A stretch of DNA of 22,967 nt from Nitriliruptoraceae bacterium (GCA_003554005.1 PWEU01000097.1:1-22967); one strand, 5' to 3'. Positions 15,508-21,540 are shown, numbered from the stretch's first letter. Made by a program: numbers and translations. Notes: a model not told the origin generated them from the sequence alone.

Positions 15508-16323
15508 TCAGCGGCCCACGAAACGGGGCGCTCGGCCCTCGAGATGAGCCGTGAGCGCCTCGGTCACGTCGGGACCCGACACCGCTGCCACCTGGGCCGC
15601 GATCTCCGCTCCCAGCGCCGCCGTGCGGTCCCGGCCGAGGTTCTCGCGTACCAGGCGCGGGATCCGGCGCACGCTGCCGGGTCCGGCAGCCCACCTCGCG
15701 GCGTGCTCGTGGGCGGCGTCCTGGGTCGCCTCGGCCGGCAGCGTGAGCTCCGCGAAACCGATGCGCAGCGCCTCCTCGGCGTCGAAGACCCGGGCGGTCA
15801 TCGCCAGCTCCGTGGTCCGACCGGGACCGATCAGCCGTGGCAACCGGTGGGTGCCGCCGAGGTCGGGCACCAGTCCCCCCCTCGACTCCAGTACCGCCAT
15901 GGCCGCGGTCGGGGCCACGGCACGCAGGTGACAGGCCGCCGCGAGCTGGATCCCGCCACCGAGGCAGTGCCCCTCGATCGCGGCCAGCACGGGGACGTTC
16001 AGCTCCTCGTAGGCGGTGAAGGTCGCCTGGAGCCGGGCGACCAGCTCCGGGTCCAGGGCTGGTCCGCTGCCCTGTGCACGGCCATCGCCGTCCCCCCCGC
16101 CGGCGGAGAGCAGCCCGCCGAGGGCGGCCAGGTCCAGCCCGGCGGAGAAGGGGCCGCCGCGGCCCGCGACGACCACCGCGCCCACGCTGTCCTCGGCCTG
16201 GATACGGGCGGCGCACTCGGCCAGCTGCGCGAACACCTCGAGATCCATGGCGTTGCGCTTGTCGGGCCGGTCCAAGGTGACGTGCGCCACCCCCTCGACG
16301 ACCTCGTAGCCGACCTCACCCAC
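15508..16323 (-). CDS. Enoyl-CoA hydratase/isomerase (crotonase) family protein
   Basis: This 271-residue crotonase-fold protein probably acts on an acyl-CoA. It has the N-terminal VAHVTLDRPDKRNAMD, the first oxyanion-hole segment GGPFSAGLDLAAL (56-68) and the second AIEGHCLGGGIQLAAAC (115-131). Of the two hydratase glutamates, the second is present (Glu146 in LESRGGLVPD), but the first is Gln126 (GGGIQLA instead of GGGxELA). Asp154 lies 8 residues after Glu146, as in dienoyl-CoA isomerases. It is therefore more likely an isomerase or other crotonase than a true hydratase. A Gly/Asp-rich loop (72-92) is inserted. I chose GTG at 16323 because AGGAGG lies exactly 6 bases upstream; an in-frame GTG at 16347 has no such site. 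Confidence 0.85.
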   Translation of the reverse strand: MGEVGYEVVEGVAHVTLDRPDKRNAMDLEVFAQLAECAARIQAEDSVGAVVVAGRGGPFSAGLDLAALGGLLSAGGGDGDGRAQGSGPALDPELVARLQATFTAYEELNVPVLAAIEGHCLGGGIQLAAACHLRAVAPTAAMAVLESRGGLVPDLGGTHRLPRLIGPGRTTELAMTARVFDAEEALRIGFAELTLPAEATQDAAHEHAARWAAGPGSVRRIPRLVRENLGRDRTAALGAEIAAQVAAVSGPDVTEALTAHLEGRAPRFVGR

Positions 16324-16329
16324 CCGGGT

Positions 16330-16335
16330 CCTCCT
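16330..16335 (-). promoter_or_regulatory. Ribosome-binding site that fixes the crotonase start
   Basis: A full AGGAGG lies 6 bases before the GTG at 16323. It sits inside the longer open frame that starts at 16347, which argues for the shorter protein. Confidence 0.7.
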
Positions 16336-16375
16336 GACGCGTTCCACGAGGGCGGGCCTGCCGCCGCTCCCGGGT

Positions 16376-16404
16376 CGAGCGTAGGGCAGGCCTCGCTACG
16401 CTCG
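16376..16404. promoter_or_regulatory. Perfect inverted repeat forming a symmetric divergent promoter
   Basis: The arms CGAGCGTAG and CTACGCTCG are separated by 11 bases and lie between two divergent genes. Each arm contains TACGCT read toward its own gene: plus strand 16397-16402, minus strand 16383-16378. Predicted starts near 16409 and 16371 would give leaders of about 23 and 48 bases. The same TACGCT occurs in the murE leader. It could instead be an operator for a dimeric regulator, or both. Confidence 0.5.
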
Positions 16405-16431
16405 GGCACCGGCCGCCACAGGGGACCACGG

Positions 16432-17160
16432 ATGCTCGAACGGGAGTGGGTGTCGATCCGGGACCCCGAGGACGAGCACCGGCGCTACACGTTCGACGTC
16501 TCCTTCCTGCTGTCGTCCTACGTCTGCATCTACGGGGGTGGGTGCGAGGGCGTCCACCCGGGCGTGCAGGACCCAGCCATCGGGTGCTGCGTGCACGGGG
16601 CCTACCTCAACGACGACGACGATCCCTCGGCGCTACGGGACCTGGTCACCCAGCGGCTGGATGCCTCCACCATGCAGTTCCACGCCACCGCGCTGGCCGA
16701 CGGGATCCTGACCGAGGACGAGGACGGCGAGGTGCTGACCCGCGTGGTGGACGGCGGCTGCGTCTTCGCCAACCGGACGGGGTTCGCTGGTGGCATCGGG
16801 TGCGCGCTGCACCACCTCGCCATCGCCGACGGACAACACCACGCCACCTACAAACCGACGGTGTGCTGGCAGGTCCCGCTCCACCGCACGATCGAGGAGT
16901 TGACCGCCAACGACGGGGGCACCCTCGAGGTCCACACGATCGCGGCCTACGAACGGGGCCACTGGGGTGACGGCGGCGCGGACTTCGGGTGGTGGTGCCT
17001 CGATGACGACGTGGCCTTCGTCGGGCGCAACCCGGTCTACCGATCCATGGAGGTCGAGTTGAGGTCGATGGTTGGCGACGCGGTCTACGAGGAGCTCGCC
17101 GACCATCTCGACGGCCGACGACGGCAACGCTCACGGGTGCGCTTCCTGCCGCTGGCCTGA
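16432..17160 (+). CDS. Cysteine-rich conserved protein, DUF3109-like
   Basis: This 242-residue soluble protein resembles a conserved actinobacterial family of unknown function, which I relate to DUF3109-type putative metal-binding proteins from memory of the motif layout. Eight cysteines are visible: Cys32 and Cys38 (CIYGGGC), Cys52-Cys53 (GCCVHGAYL), Cys110 (GGCVFANR), Cys124 (GIGCALHH), Cys145 (TVCWQVPL) and Cys189 (GWWCLDDD). Most are in recognisable conserved blocks, consistent with a metal or Fe-S site. There is no signal peptide or membrane helix. ATG at 16432 has AGGGG 7 bases upstream and a possible -10 within the inverted repeat at 16376-16404. It ends 19 bases from the convergent dinB. 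No function should be assumed. Confidence 0.8.
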   Translation: MLEREWVSIRDPEDEHRRYTFDVSFLLSSYVCIYGGGCEGVHPGVQDPAIGCCVHGAYLNDDDDPSALRDLVTQRLDASTMQFHATALADGILTEDEDGEVLTRVVDGGCVFANRTGFAGGIGCALHHLAIADGQHHATYKPTVCWQVPLHRTIEELTANDGGTLEVHTIAAYERGHWGDGGADFGWWCLDDDVAFVGRNPVYRSMEVELRSMVGDAVYEELADHLDGRRRQRSRVRFLPLA

Positions 17161-17179
17161 AACGAGCGACGTCTCAGTC

Positions 17180-18511
17180 TCAGGGGCCGAGGTCGTCGGG
17201 GTCGGGCGTTGCCGAGGGTGCGTCGGGATCCCGGGCGCGTGTGGTGTCGCCCGGGCCGCGGTCCTCGCGGCGGGGCGCCACTTCGGCCGGGTCGTCGTGG
17301 TCGTCGAGGAGGGCGGCGTAGGACACTCCCACCCCCTCGAAACGCTCGGCGACCGAGTCGGCGATCCGCTCCACCCGCTCCCAGCGCGGGTCCGCGAGCC
17401 GTGCGATGACCGCCGGGTGCGGCCCTTCCTCGGCAGCGGTGTCGAGGGTGAGCTGCCGAGCCCCGTCGCCCTCACCGAGGTTGGACACCCCCCCCCCGAG
17501 CAGGCGGACGCGGGCGCGCTCCAGGCGCAGGCCCGAGAGGAGGTCGAGGGCGATCGTGGCCACGTCCCGGGTCCGATCGGTGGGGGCCGGCAGGGTGCTG
17601 GAGCGGGTCACGGTCTCGAAGGTGCCGAAGCGGACCTTGAGGGGGATGGTGCGGCCCGCGACACCGGAGGCGCGCAGTCGCCGGCCGACGGTCTCGCTCA
17701 GCTTGAGCACCTGACGTTCGAGCTCGTCCGGATCGTCCACGTCGTGGTCGAAGGTGCGTTCCCCCGAGATGGAGCGGGCCGGCTCGGAGGGTGTGACCCG
17801 GCGCGGGTCGATGCCCCGGGCCAGCTGGTGGAGCTGGCTGCCGAGCGCCTCGCCCACCACCCGCTGCAGGGTCCTGAGTTCCGCGTCGGCGAGGTGGCCC
17901 ACCGTGCGGTAGCCGAAGCTCTCCAGGCGCTCCACGGTCCTCGGTCCGGCGCCCCACAGGTCACTGACCGGCAGCGGCCTGAGGCGTGCGAGCACCTCGC
18001 CGGCAGGCCAGTGGACGAGCCCGTCGGGCTTGGCCCGGTCCGAGAGCAGCTTGGCCACGGACTTGGTGGGTCCCACGCCCACCGAGCAGGGCAGGTCCAG
18101 CTCCTCACGGACCCGGGTGCGGATCAGCTCCCCGATCCCCGGTGGCTCGCCGAACAGCCGCACCGCCCCACCGACGTCCAGGAACGCCTCGTCCAACGAC
18201 AGCGGCTCCACCAGCGGGGTGATGTCGGCGAGGATGGCCATCACCTGGCGGGAGACCTCGCGGTAACGGTCGAAGCGGTTGCCGACGATCACCAGGTCGG
18301 GGCACAGCCGCCGGGCACGGACCATCGGCATGGCCGAGTGGATCCCGAACCGACGGGCCTCGTAGGAGGCGGCCGCCACGACCCCACGGCCACCGGCGCC
18401 GCCCACGACCACGGGCCGGCCCTGCAGCTCCGGATCGTCACGTTGCTCCACGGAGGCGTAGAAGGCGTCCATGTCCACGTGGAGGATCCGTTCCGGATGC
18501 CGTGGCTGCAC
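17180..18511 (-). CDS. dinB: DNA polymerase IV (Y-family, DinB)
   Basis: This is an error-prone translesion polymerase of 443 residues. The palm motif ILHVDMDAFYASVEQ (9-23) carries catalytic Asp13, with Tyr18 at the steric-gate position. SLDEAFLDV (105-113) carries Asp107/Glu108. SVGVGPTKSVAKLLSDRAKPDG (143-164, quoted in part as GVGPTKSVAKLLSD) is the helix-hairpin-helix run-in. The little finger ends near VRLLGGGVSNL (335-345) and is followed by QLTLD (353-357), a good beta-clamp-binding motif. An extra C-terminal region (360-443) has an acidic, Pro-rich end. The start is GTG at 18511, with AGGAGG 7 bases upstream; the frame is open 180 codons further but through low-complexity sequence. 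A LexA-type box 33 bases upstream indicates SOS control. Confidence 0.95.
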   Translation of the reverse strand: MQPRHPERILHVDMDAFYASVEQRDDPELQGRPVVVGGAGGRGVVAAASYEARRFGIHSAMPMVRARRLCPDLVIVGNRFDRYREVSRQVMAILADITPLVEPLSLDEAFLDVGGAVRLFGEPPGIGELIRTRVREELDLPCSVGVGPTKSVAKLLSDRAKPDGLVHWPAGEVLARLRPLPVSDLWGAGPRTVERLESFGYRTVGHLADAELRTLQRVVGEALGSQLHQLARGIDPRRVTPSEPARSISGERTFDHDVDDPDELERQVLKLSETVGRRLRASGVAGRTIPLKVRFGTFETVTRSSTLPAPTDRTRDVATIALDLLSGLRLERARVRLLGGGVSNLGEGDGARQLTLDTAAEEGPHPAVIARLADPRWERVERIADSVAERFEGVGVSYAALLDDHDDPAEVAPRREDRGPGDTTRARDPDAPSATPDPDDLGP

Positions 18512-18544
18512 GCCGCCACCTCCTCCGACTGCGCCACTTCGGAC

Positions 18545-18558
18545 CGAACGGGCGTTCG
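18545..18558 (-). promoter_or_regulatory. LexA (SOS) box upstream of dinB
   Basis: CGAAC-GGGC-GTTCG is a perfect 5+5 palindrome with a 4-base spacer, matching the Gram-positive/actinobacterial LexA consensus core CGAAC-N4-GTTCG. It lies 33 bases before the dinB GTG. A possible -10, TACCCT (18570-18565), is just upstream, so bound LexA would cover the transcript start. Confidence 0.8.
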
Positions 18559-18573
18559 CTACCGAGGGTAGCG
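18557..18573. repeat. Inverted repeat CGCTACC-GAG-GGTAGCG at the dinB promoter
   Basis: Perfect 7-base arms flank a 3-base spacer, sharing two bases with the LexA box and containing the candidate dinB -10. It may be a second operator or a chance consequence of the promoter sequence. Confidence 0.5.
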
Positions 18574-18630
18574 CCGCGGGCAGGGTCGGTGCGGGGTTGG
18601 CCCCGCGGGTGCGCGCTGCGTAGCGTCCGC

Positions 18631-18793
18631 GGCCGCCGCCGCACCGGCCGCACCCGCCGCACCCGCCGCCGCACCCACCGCCGCACCCACCGCCGCACCC
18701 GCCGCCGCACCCGCCACACCCGCCGCCGCACCCGCCACGGCCACCGCACCCGCCGCCGCACCCGCCACGGCCACCGCACCCGCCGCCGCACCC
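18631..18793. repeat. GC-rich tandem repeat, 30-base unit at its core
   Basis: This is a low-complexity array built from GCACCCGCC-like blocks. Two exact 30-base copies (18721-18750 and 18751-18780) are followed by a partial third and preceded by degenerate copies. It lies in the 300-base gap between divergent dinB and the VOC gene. Read in the VOC frame it would encode Ala/Pro/Thr (APAAAPATAT per unit), and that frame is open back to a TAG at 18569. I see no ATG, GTG or TTG in it before 18812, so I treat it as non-coding. Confidence 0.85.
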
Positions 18794-18811
18794 CGAGCAA
18801 CGGAGCCCACC

Positions 18812-19519
18812 GTGCCGATCGACGCCACCCCCGACCACGTCGCTGCCGCCGTGCCCTCGATCGGTGCCGCTGCGAGCCGCTGGATCGACCACCTCGGCGG
18901 GGGGTGGGTGGCACCCGCATTGGAGGTGGCCAGCGGCGGGTTCGCTACCCGGCAGGCACGGTTCGCCGGCGGCGCGAAGCTCGAACTGCTGGAACCTCGC
19001 AGCGACGAGGGCTTCGCCACCCACTTCCTCGACCGCTACGGCGCGGGCATCCACCACGTCACCCTGAAGGTCCCGGCGCTGCTGCCGGCGGTCTCAGCGC
19101 TCGAGGAGGCCGGGCTGGCGGTGGTCGACGTCTCCGCCGAGGGCGACTACTGGCACGAGGCCTTCGTACGACCCTCCCAGGTCGGTGGGCTGATCGTGCA
19201 GGTCGCCTGGGCGAAGCACGACGACGAGGGCTGGGCCGCCGCCCTCGGGACCACGCCCGAAGCGCCGCGTCCCGACGCGGCTCGGCTGCTCGGCCCCCGC
19301 CTGGCGCATCCCGACCTGGAAGCGTCTGCACGGGTCTGGCACCTGCTGGGTGCCGAGGTCGCACGGGACGACGAGAAGCTCACCGTGCGGTGGCCGGGCG
19401 CACCCCTGGACATCGAGGTGGTCTCGGGCGAGCGGGCGCGGCCGCTGGGGCTCAGGATGATGGGGACCGCGCCGCTACCGGCCGACGAGATCCACGGTCC
19501 CGCGGTTCTGGTCGCCTAG
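18812..19519 (+). CDS. VOC-superfamily (glyoxalase-fold) protein
   Basis: This 235-residue protein has an N-terminal VOC domain (about 5-135) similar to methylmalonyl-CoA epimerase and related lyases: DHVAAAVPSIGAAASRW (8-24) with His9, AKLELLEP (55-62), GIHHVTLKVPAL (79-90) with His81/His82, and GGLIVQVAWA (125-134). The last metal ligand of the fold is usually Glu in that strand, but here it is Gln130. A second, degenerate VOC-like half follows (164-204). Substrate is unknown, and an intact metal site is doubtful. The GTG start at 18812 has GGAG 7 bases upstream. The stop abuts that of the convergent vapC-like gene with no gap. Confidence 0.75.
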   Translation: MPIDATPDHVAAAVPSIGAAASRWIDHLGGGWVAPALEVASGGFATRQARFAGGAKLELLEPRSDEGFATHFLDRYGAGIHHVTLKVPALLPAVSALEEAGLAVVDVSAEGDYWHEAFVRPSQVGGLIVQVAWAKHDDEGWAAALGTTPEAPRPDAARLLGPRLAHPDLEASARVWHLLGAEVARDDEKLTVRWPGAPLDIEVVSGERARPLGLRMMGTAPLPADEIHGPAVLVA

Positions 19520-19942
19520 TCAGGCGCGAGGCGGCTGTTCGCCGAGCAGAGCGACCCGCGCGACGGCGTGGTGTCGGACAGCGCGGGCGAGCCGGGCGTC
19601 CGCGGTCCACAGCCGGTCGTCCGTCGCCCGTGCCAGAGCGACGTAGAGACAGTCGTACACGGGCTGCTCCAAGGTGACCGCCAGGTCGAACGCTGGGCTG
19701 AGCAGCGGCGTCGACGGCCGCAGTTGTGGCTCCCCTCGTCCACCCACCGCGGCGATCGCGCGTTCGGCCTGGGCCGGTTCCAACTCACGGCGACGCACCT
19801 TGGCCCACAGCACGTTCGCCACCTCGATCGCCAGCAGATCGGGTGCGAGCAGCGGCTCGTCCGCGGCCAGGAGGGATCGCGCCTCGTCGTGCTGCTCCTC
19901 CAGTACGAACCACTTGACCACGACCGAGGCGTCGACGATCAC
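19520..19942 (-). CDS. VapC/FitB-type PIN-domain toxin (ribonuclease)
   Basis: PIN-domain toxins cleave RNA in a Mg2+-dependent way and are neutralised by the partner antitoxin. The 140-residue product begins MIVDASVVVKWF (Asp4) and has APDLLAIEVANVLW (Glu40), PVYDCLYVALA (Asp97) and LWTADARLARA (Asp115). This is the complete acidic quartet, so it is probably active. The GTG start at 19942 overlaps the antitoxin stop as GTGA, the usual coupling. VapC and FitB types cannot be separated by sequence alone, so no symbol is given. Confidence 0.92.
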   Translation of the reverse strand: MIVDASVVVKWFVLEEQHDEARSLLAADEPLLAPDLLAIEVANVLWAKVRRRELEPAQAERAIAAVGGRGEPQLRPSTPLLSPAFDLAVTLEQPVYDCLYVALARATDDRLWTADARLARAVRHHAVARVALLGEQPPRA

Positions 19943-20178
19943 CGTCCGTCACGATCCCGGTCAGCCCGGATGAGCTCCGCTGCATCGGTGTGCTGCCGCC
20001 CGGCCGTGGTCGCTGCGATGTCGTCAGCCAGCGAGAGGAAGCCGTGCCGGTCCAATCCGGACGCCTCGGCCAGGAGCCGACGAAGGTGCGCCTGCAGCGA
20101 ACTGCCCTCAGCCGCCGCCTTCGCCTTCAACCGTTCGACGACGTCCTCCGGGAGGTCCCTGATGAGGACCTGCGCCAT
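19939..20178 (-). CDS. FitA/VapB-type ribbon-helix-helix antitoxin
   Basis: This 79-residue antitoxin has an N-terminal ribbon-helix-helix: AQVLIRDLPEDVVERLKAKA, then SSLQAHLRRLLAEAS (26-40), a pattern typical of FitA-like antitoxins. The C-terminal part (41-79) should wrap the PIN toxin. The ATG at 20178 has GGAGG 7 bases upstream. The frame is open further upstream, but that covers the operator. It overlaps the toxin gene by 4 bases. Autoregulation is likely through the paired half-sites at 20199-20218. Confidence 0.9.
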   Translation of the reverse strand: MAQVLIRDLPEDVVERLKAKAAAEGSSLQAHLRRLLAEASGLDRHGFLSLADDIAATTAGRQHTDAAELIRADRDRDGR

Positions 20179-20198
20179 GGCTGCACCTCCGCCCACAG

Positions 20199-20218
20199 TG
20201 ATAGCACCGATGCTAGCA
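20199..20218 (-). promoter_or_regulatory. Candidate antitoxin operator
   Basis: On the minus strand TGCTAGCA (20218-20211) and TGCTATCA (20206-20199) are separated by 4 bases, 21 bases before the antitoxin ATG. TGCTAGCA is itself a perfect palindrome. As I remember it, the Neisseria FitAB operator uses TGCTATCA/TGATAGCA half-sites, which fits this RHH antitoxin. A possible -10 TAGCAT overlaps the site. Confidence 0.55.
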
Positions 20219-20280
20219 CGAACGGCGCTGCGAGGTCCGGCGCAGCCGCCGCGCATCGAACCGCCACCCCTGCCGGCGGC

Positions 20281-20541
20281 CCGGATCGCAACGAATCGAC
20301 CGGCTGGAGGTCACATCGTTGCGATCCGAGGCGCCCGCACCCGGGCCTGACGGCGGTCACACCCAGCCGGCGGCCCGGATCGCAACCGCAGCCGACGGCC
20401 CGGATCGCAACCGCAGCCGGCGGCCCGGATCGCAACCGCAGCCGACGGCCCGGATCGCAACGAATCGACCGGCCGGAGGTCACATCGTTGCGATCCGAGG
20501 CGCCCGCACCCGGGCCTGACGGCGGTCACACCCAGCCGGCG
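20281..20541. repeat. Repeat cluster: two 92-base copies flanking three 25-base direct repeats
   Basis: This occupies most of the 347-base gap between the antitoxin and the HAD gene. Copy A (20281-20372) and copy B (20450-20541) match over 92 bases with one difference. Each carries a perfect 13-base inverted repeat, CGGATCGCAACGA/TCGTTGCGATCCG (A: 20282-20294 and 20316-20328; B: 20451-20463 and 20485-20497), with a 21-base loop containing an inner GACC/GGTC stem. Between the copies are three 25-base direct repeats (20375-20449), each starting CCGGATCGCAACCGCAGCC. The 10-mer GGATCGCAAC thus occurs five times directly and twice inverted. Copy B includes the last codons and stop of the HAD gene. 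Confidence 0.9.
20451..20497 (-). terminator. Hairpin downstream of the HAD gene
   Basis: The 13-base perfect stem of copy B begins 28 bases after the HAD stop on the minus strand and would make a very stable RNA hairpin. There is no T-tract. It may insulate the HAD transcript from the downstream toxin-antitoxin genes. Confidence 0.4.
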
Positions 20542-21182
20542 AACTCCACGGCCTCGGTGAGGGAGTCGGCGACCGGGAAGCCGGTGTCCTCGAGCTCCTG
20601 GCGGGGATGCGAGCCCCCGTCGTAGAGCACGCACGCGGCGCCGACGTGGGCAGCCGCGGCGGCGTCGTCCTTGGCGTCGCCGATGACCAGCACCTCGGCG
20701 GGGGTGCCACCGTTGGCAGCCGCGACCCGCTGCAGATGGGCCTCGAGGGAGGGCGCCTTCACGCCGCCGCCCGCGCCCCGGAGCCCGTCGACCCGGATGA
20801 AGCGCTCGGCGATCGCGTACCTGTCGATCAGCGGCAGCAGATCGTCATGGCGATACATCGACAGCAGCGACTGGCTCACACCGGCGTCCGCGGCGCGCAT
20901 GAGGGCGTCGGTGGCGTCGGCTGCGAGGCGCGCGTCGACGATCGCCTCGCGGTAGCCGGTGTGGAAGGCCTCGTCGATGACCTCCCACTCGTCCGGCTCG
21001 ATCGGCCGGCCGAAGAGGCGCTCGTAGAACACCTGGACGGGCCGGGTGTACAGGCGCTGGTAGGTGGCCTGGTCGGTGGGTGGCAGGCCGGCGGCGCCCA
21101 GCGCCACGTTCAACCCCGCGATGACCATGGGCTGGTCGTCGAAGAGGGTGCCGTTCCAGTCCCAGACGATGTGCGGCCGCAT
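20526..21182 (-). CDS. HAD-superfamily hydrolase, phosphoglycolate phosphatase-like
   Basis: This is a 218-residue haloacid dehalogenase-fold phosphatase with a helical cap (about 18-90). Motif I is WDWNGTLFDD, with nucleophile Asp8. The second motif-I Asp is Asn10, a variant I recall from a subset of phosphoglycolate-phosphatase-like proteins. Motif II is Ser108 (SLLSMYRH), motif III is Lys142, and motif IV is IGDAKDDAAAA (Asp169, Asp172-173). The substrate cannot be read from sequence. ATG at 21182 has no strong ribosome-binding site. It follows the small membrane protein gene by 29 bases and may share a transcript with it. Its 3' end lies within a repeat copy. Confidence 0.85.
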   Translation of the reverse strand: MRPHIVWDWNGTLFDDQPMVIAGLNVALGAAGLPPTDQATYQRLYTRPVQVFYERLFGRPIEPDEWEVIDEAFHTGYREAIVDARLAADATDALMRAADAGVSQSLLSMYRHDDLLPLIDRYAIAERFIRVDGLRGAGGGVKAPSLEAHLQRVAAANGGTPAEVLVIGDAKDDAAAAAHVGAACVLYDGGSHPRQELEDTGFPVADSLTEAVEFAGWV

Positions 21183-21211
21183 GGCGGTCAGGCTACCGGG
21201 ACGGTGCCAGG

Positions 21212-21511
21212 TCAGAACCTCACGGCAGCGAAGGCCAGCGACGCTGCGGTGAAGATGGCGCCGATCATGGAGAAGACCAGCAACCGGTTCTGGGCGATGA
21301 TCTGCGCGCGGAACTCCGCGACGAGGCGGTGCTCGAGCGCGAGCATCCGGCCATCGACGCGCTGCCCCAGCGACCGCAGGTCATCACGGGTCGCGACCTG
21401 GTCCCACGGCCGCGGCGGCAGCAGCTCCATCAGTGTCCTCGCTGGGTCGGCACCGATGACCTGCTCGAGCGCCCGGAACAGCTCGTGCCGGTCGTGCTCG
21501 CTGGCCAGCAT
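21212..21511 (-). CDS. Small coiled-coil membrane protein, function unknown
   Basis: This 99-residue protein begins MLASEHDRHELFRALEQVIG and then has RTLMELLPPRPWDQVATRDDL (26-46, quoted in part as TLMELLPPRPWDQVA). An amphipathic coiled-coil-prone helix follows (about 44-74), then a C-terminal membrane anchor (76-96, LLVFSMIGAIFTAASLAF). I recall similar small proteins (ALEQVIG, LMELLPP, VAT+DL pattern) as common hypotheticals in actinobacteria, often in several copies. The start is ATG at 21511, with AGGAG about 9 bases upstream; an in-frame start at 21592 adds Cys/Arg-rich, unlikely sequence. It lies between dnaE2 and the HAD gene on the same strand. No function is assigned. Confidence 0.7.
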   Translation of the reverse strand: MLASEHDRHELFRALEQVIGADPARTLMELLPPRPWDQVATRDDLRSLGQRVDGRMLALEHRLVAEFRAQIIAQNRLLVFSMIGAIFTAASLAFAAVRF

Positions 21512-21540
21512 GATGCCTGGCTCCTGCTCGGCCTGCAACG

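Noticed and set aside
18512..19057. A 180-residue Gly/Cys-rich N-terminal extension of DinB
   Set aside because: It is the complement of the tandem repeat and of the VOC gene. The strong AGGAGG before GTG 18511 and the LexA box upstream of it define the real start.
20375..20449. The 25-base repeats as a CRISPR array
   Set aside because: The units are contiguous with no spacers, and there is no cas gene nearby.
20281..20541. An insertion-sequence remnant or miniature transposon
   Set aside because: There is a strong inverted repeat, but no transposase fragment and no clear target-site duplication, and the copies are tandem rather than dispersed within the window.
20127..20634. Minus-strand frames through the repeat cluster encoding Cys/Arg repeats
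   Set aside because: They are translations of the direct repeats in several frames at once, without a start context or domain.
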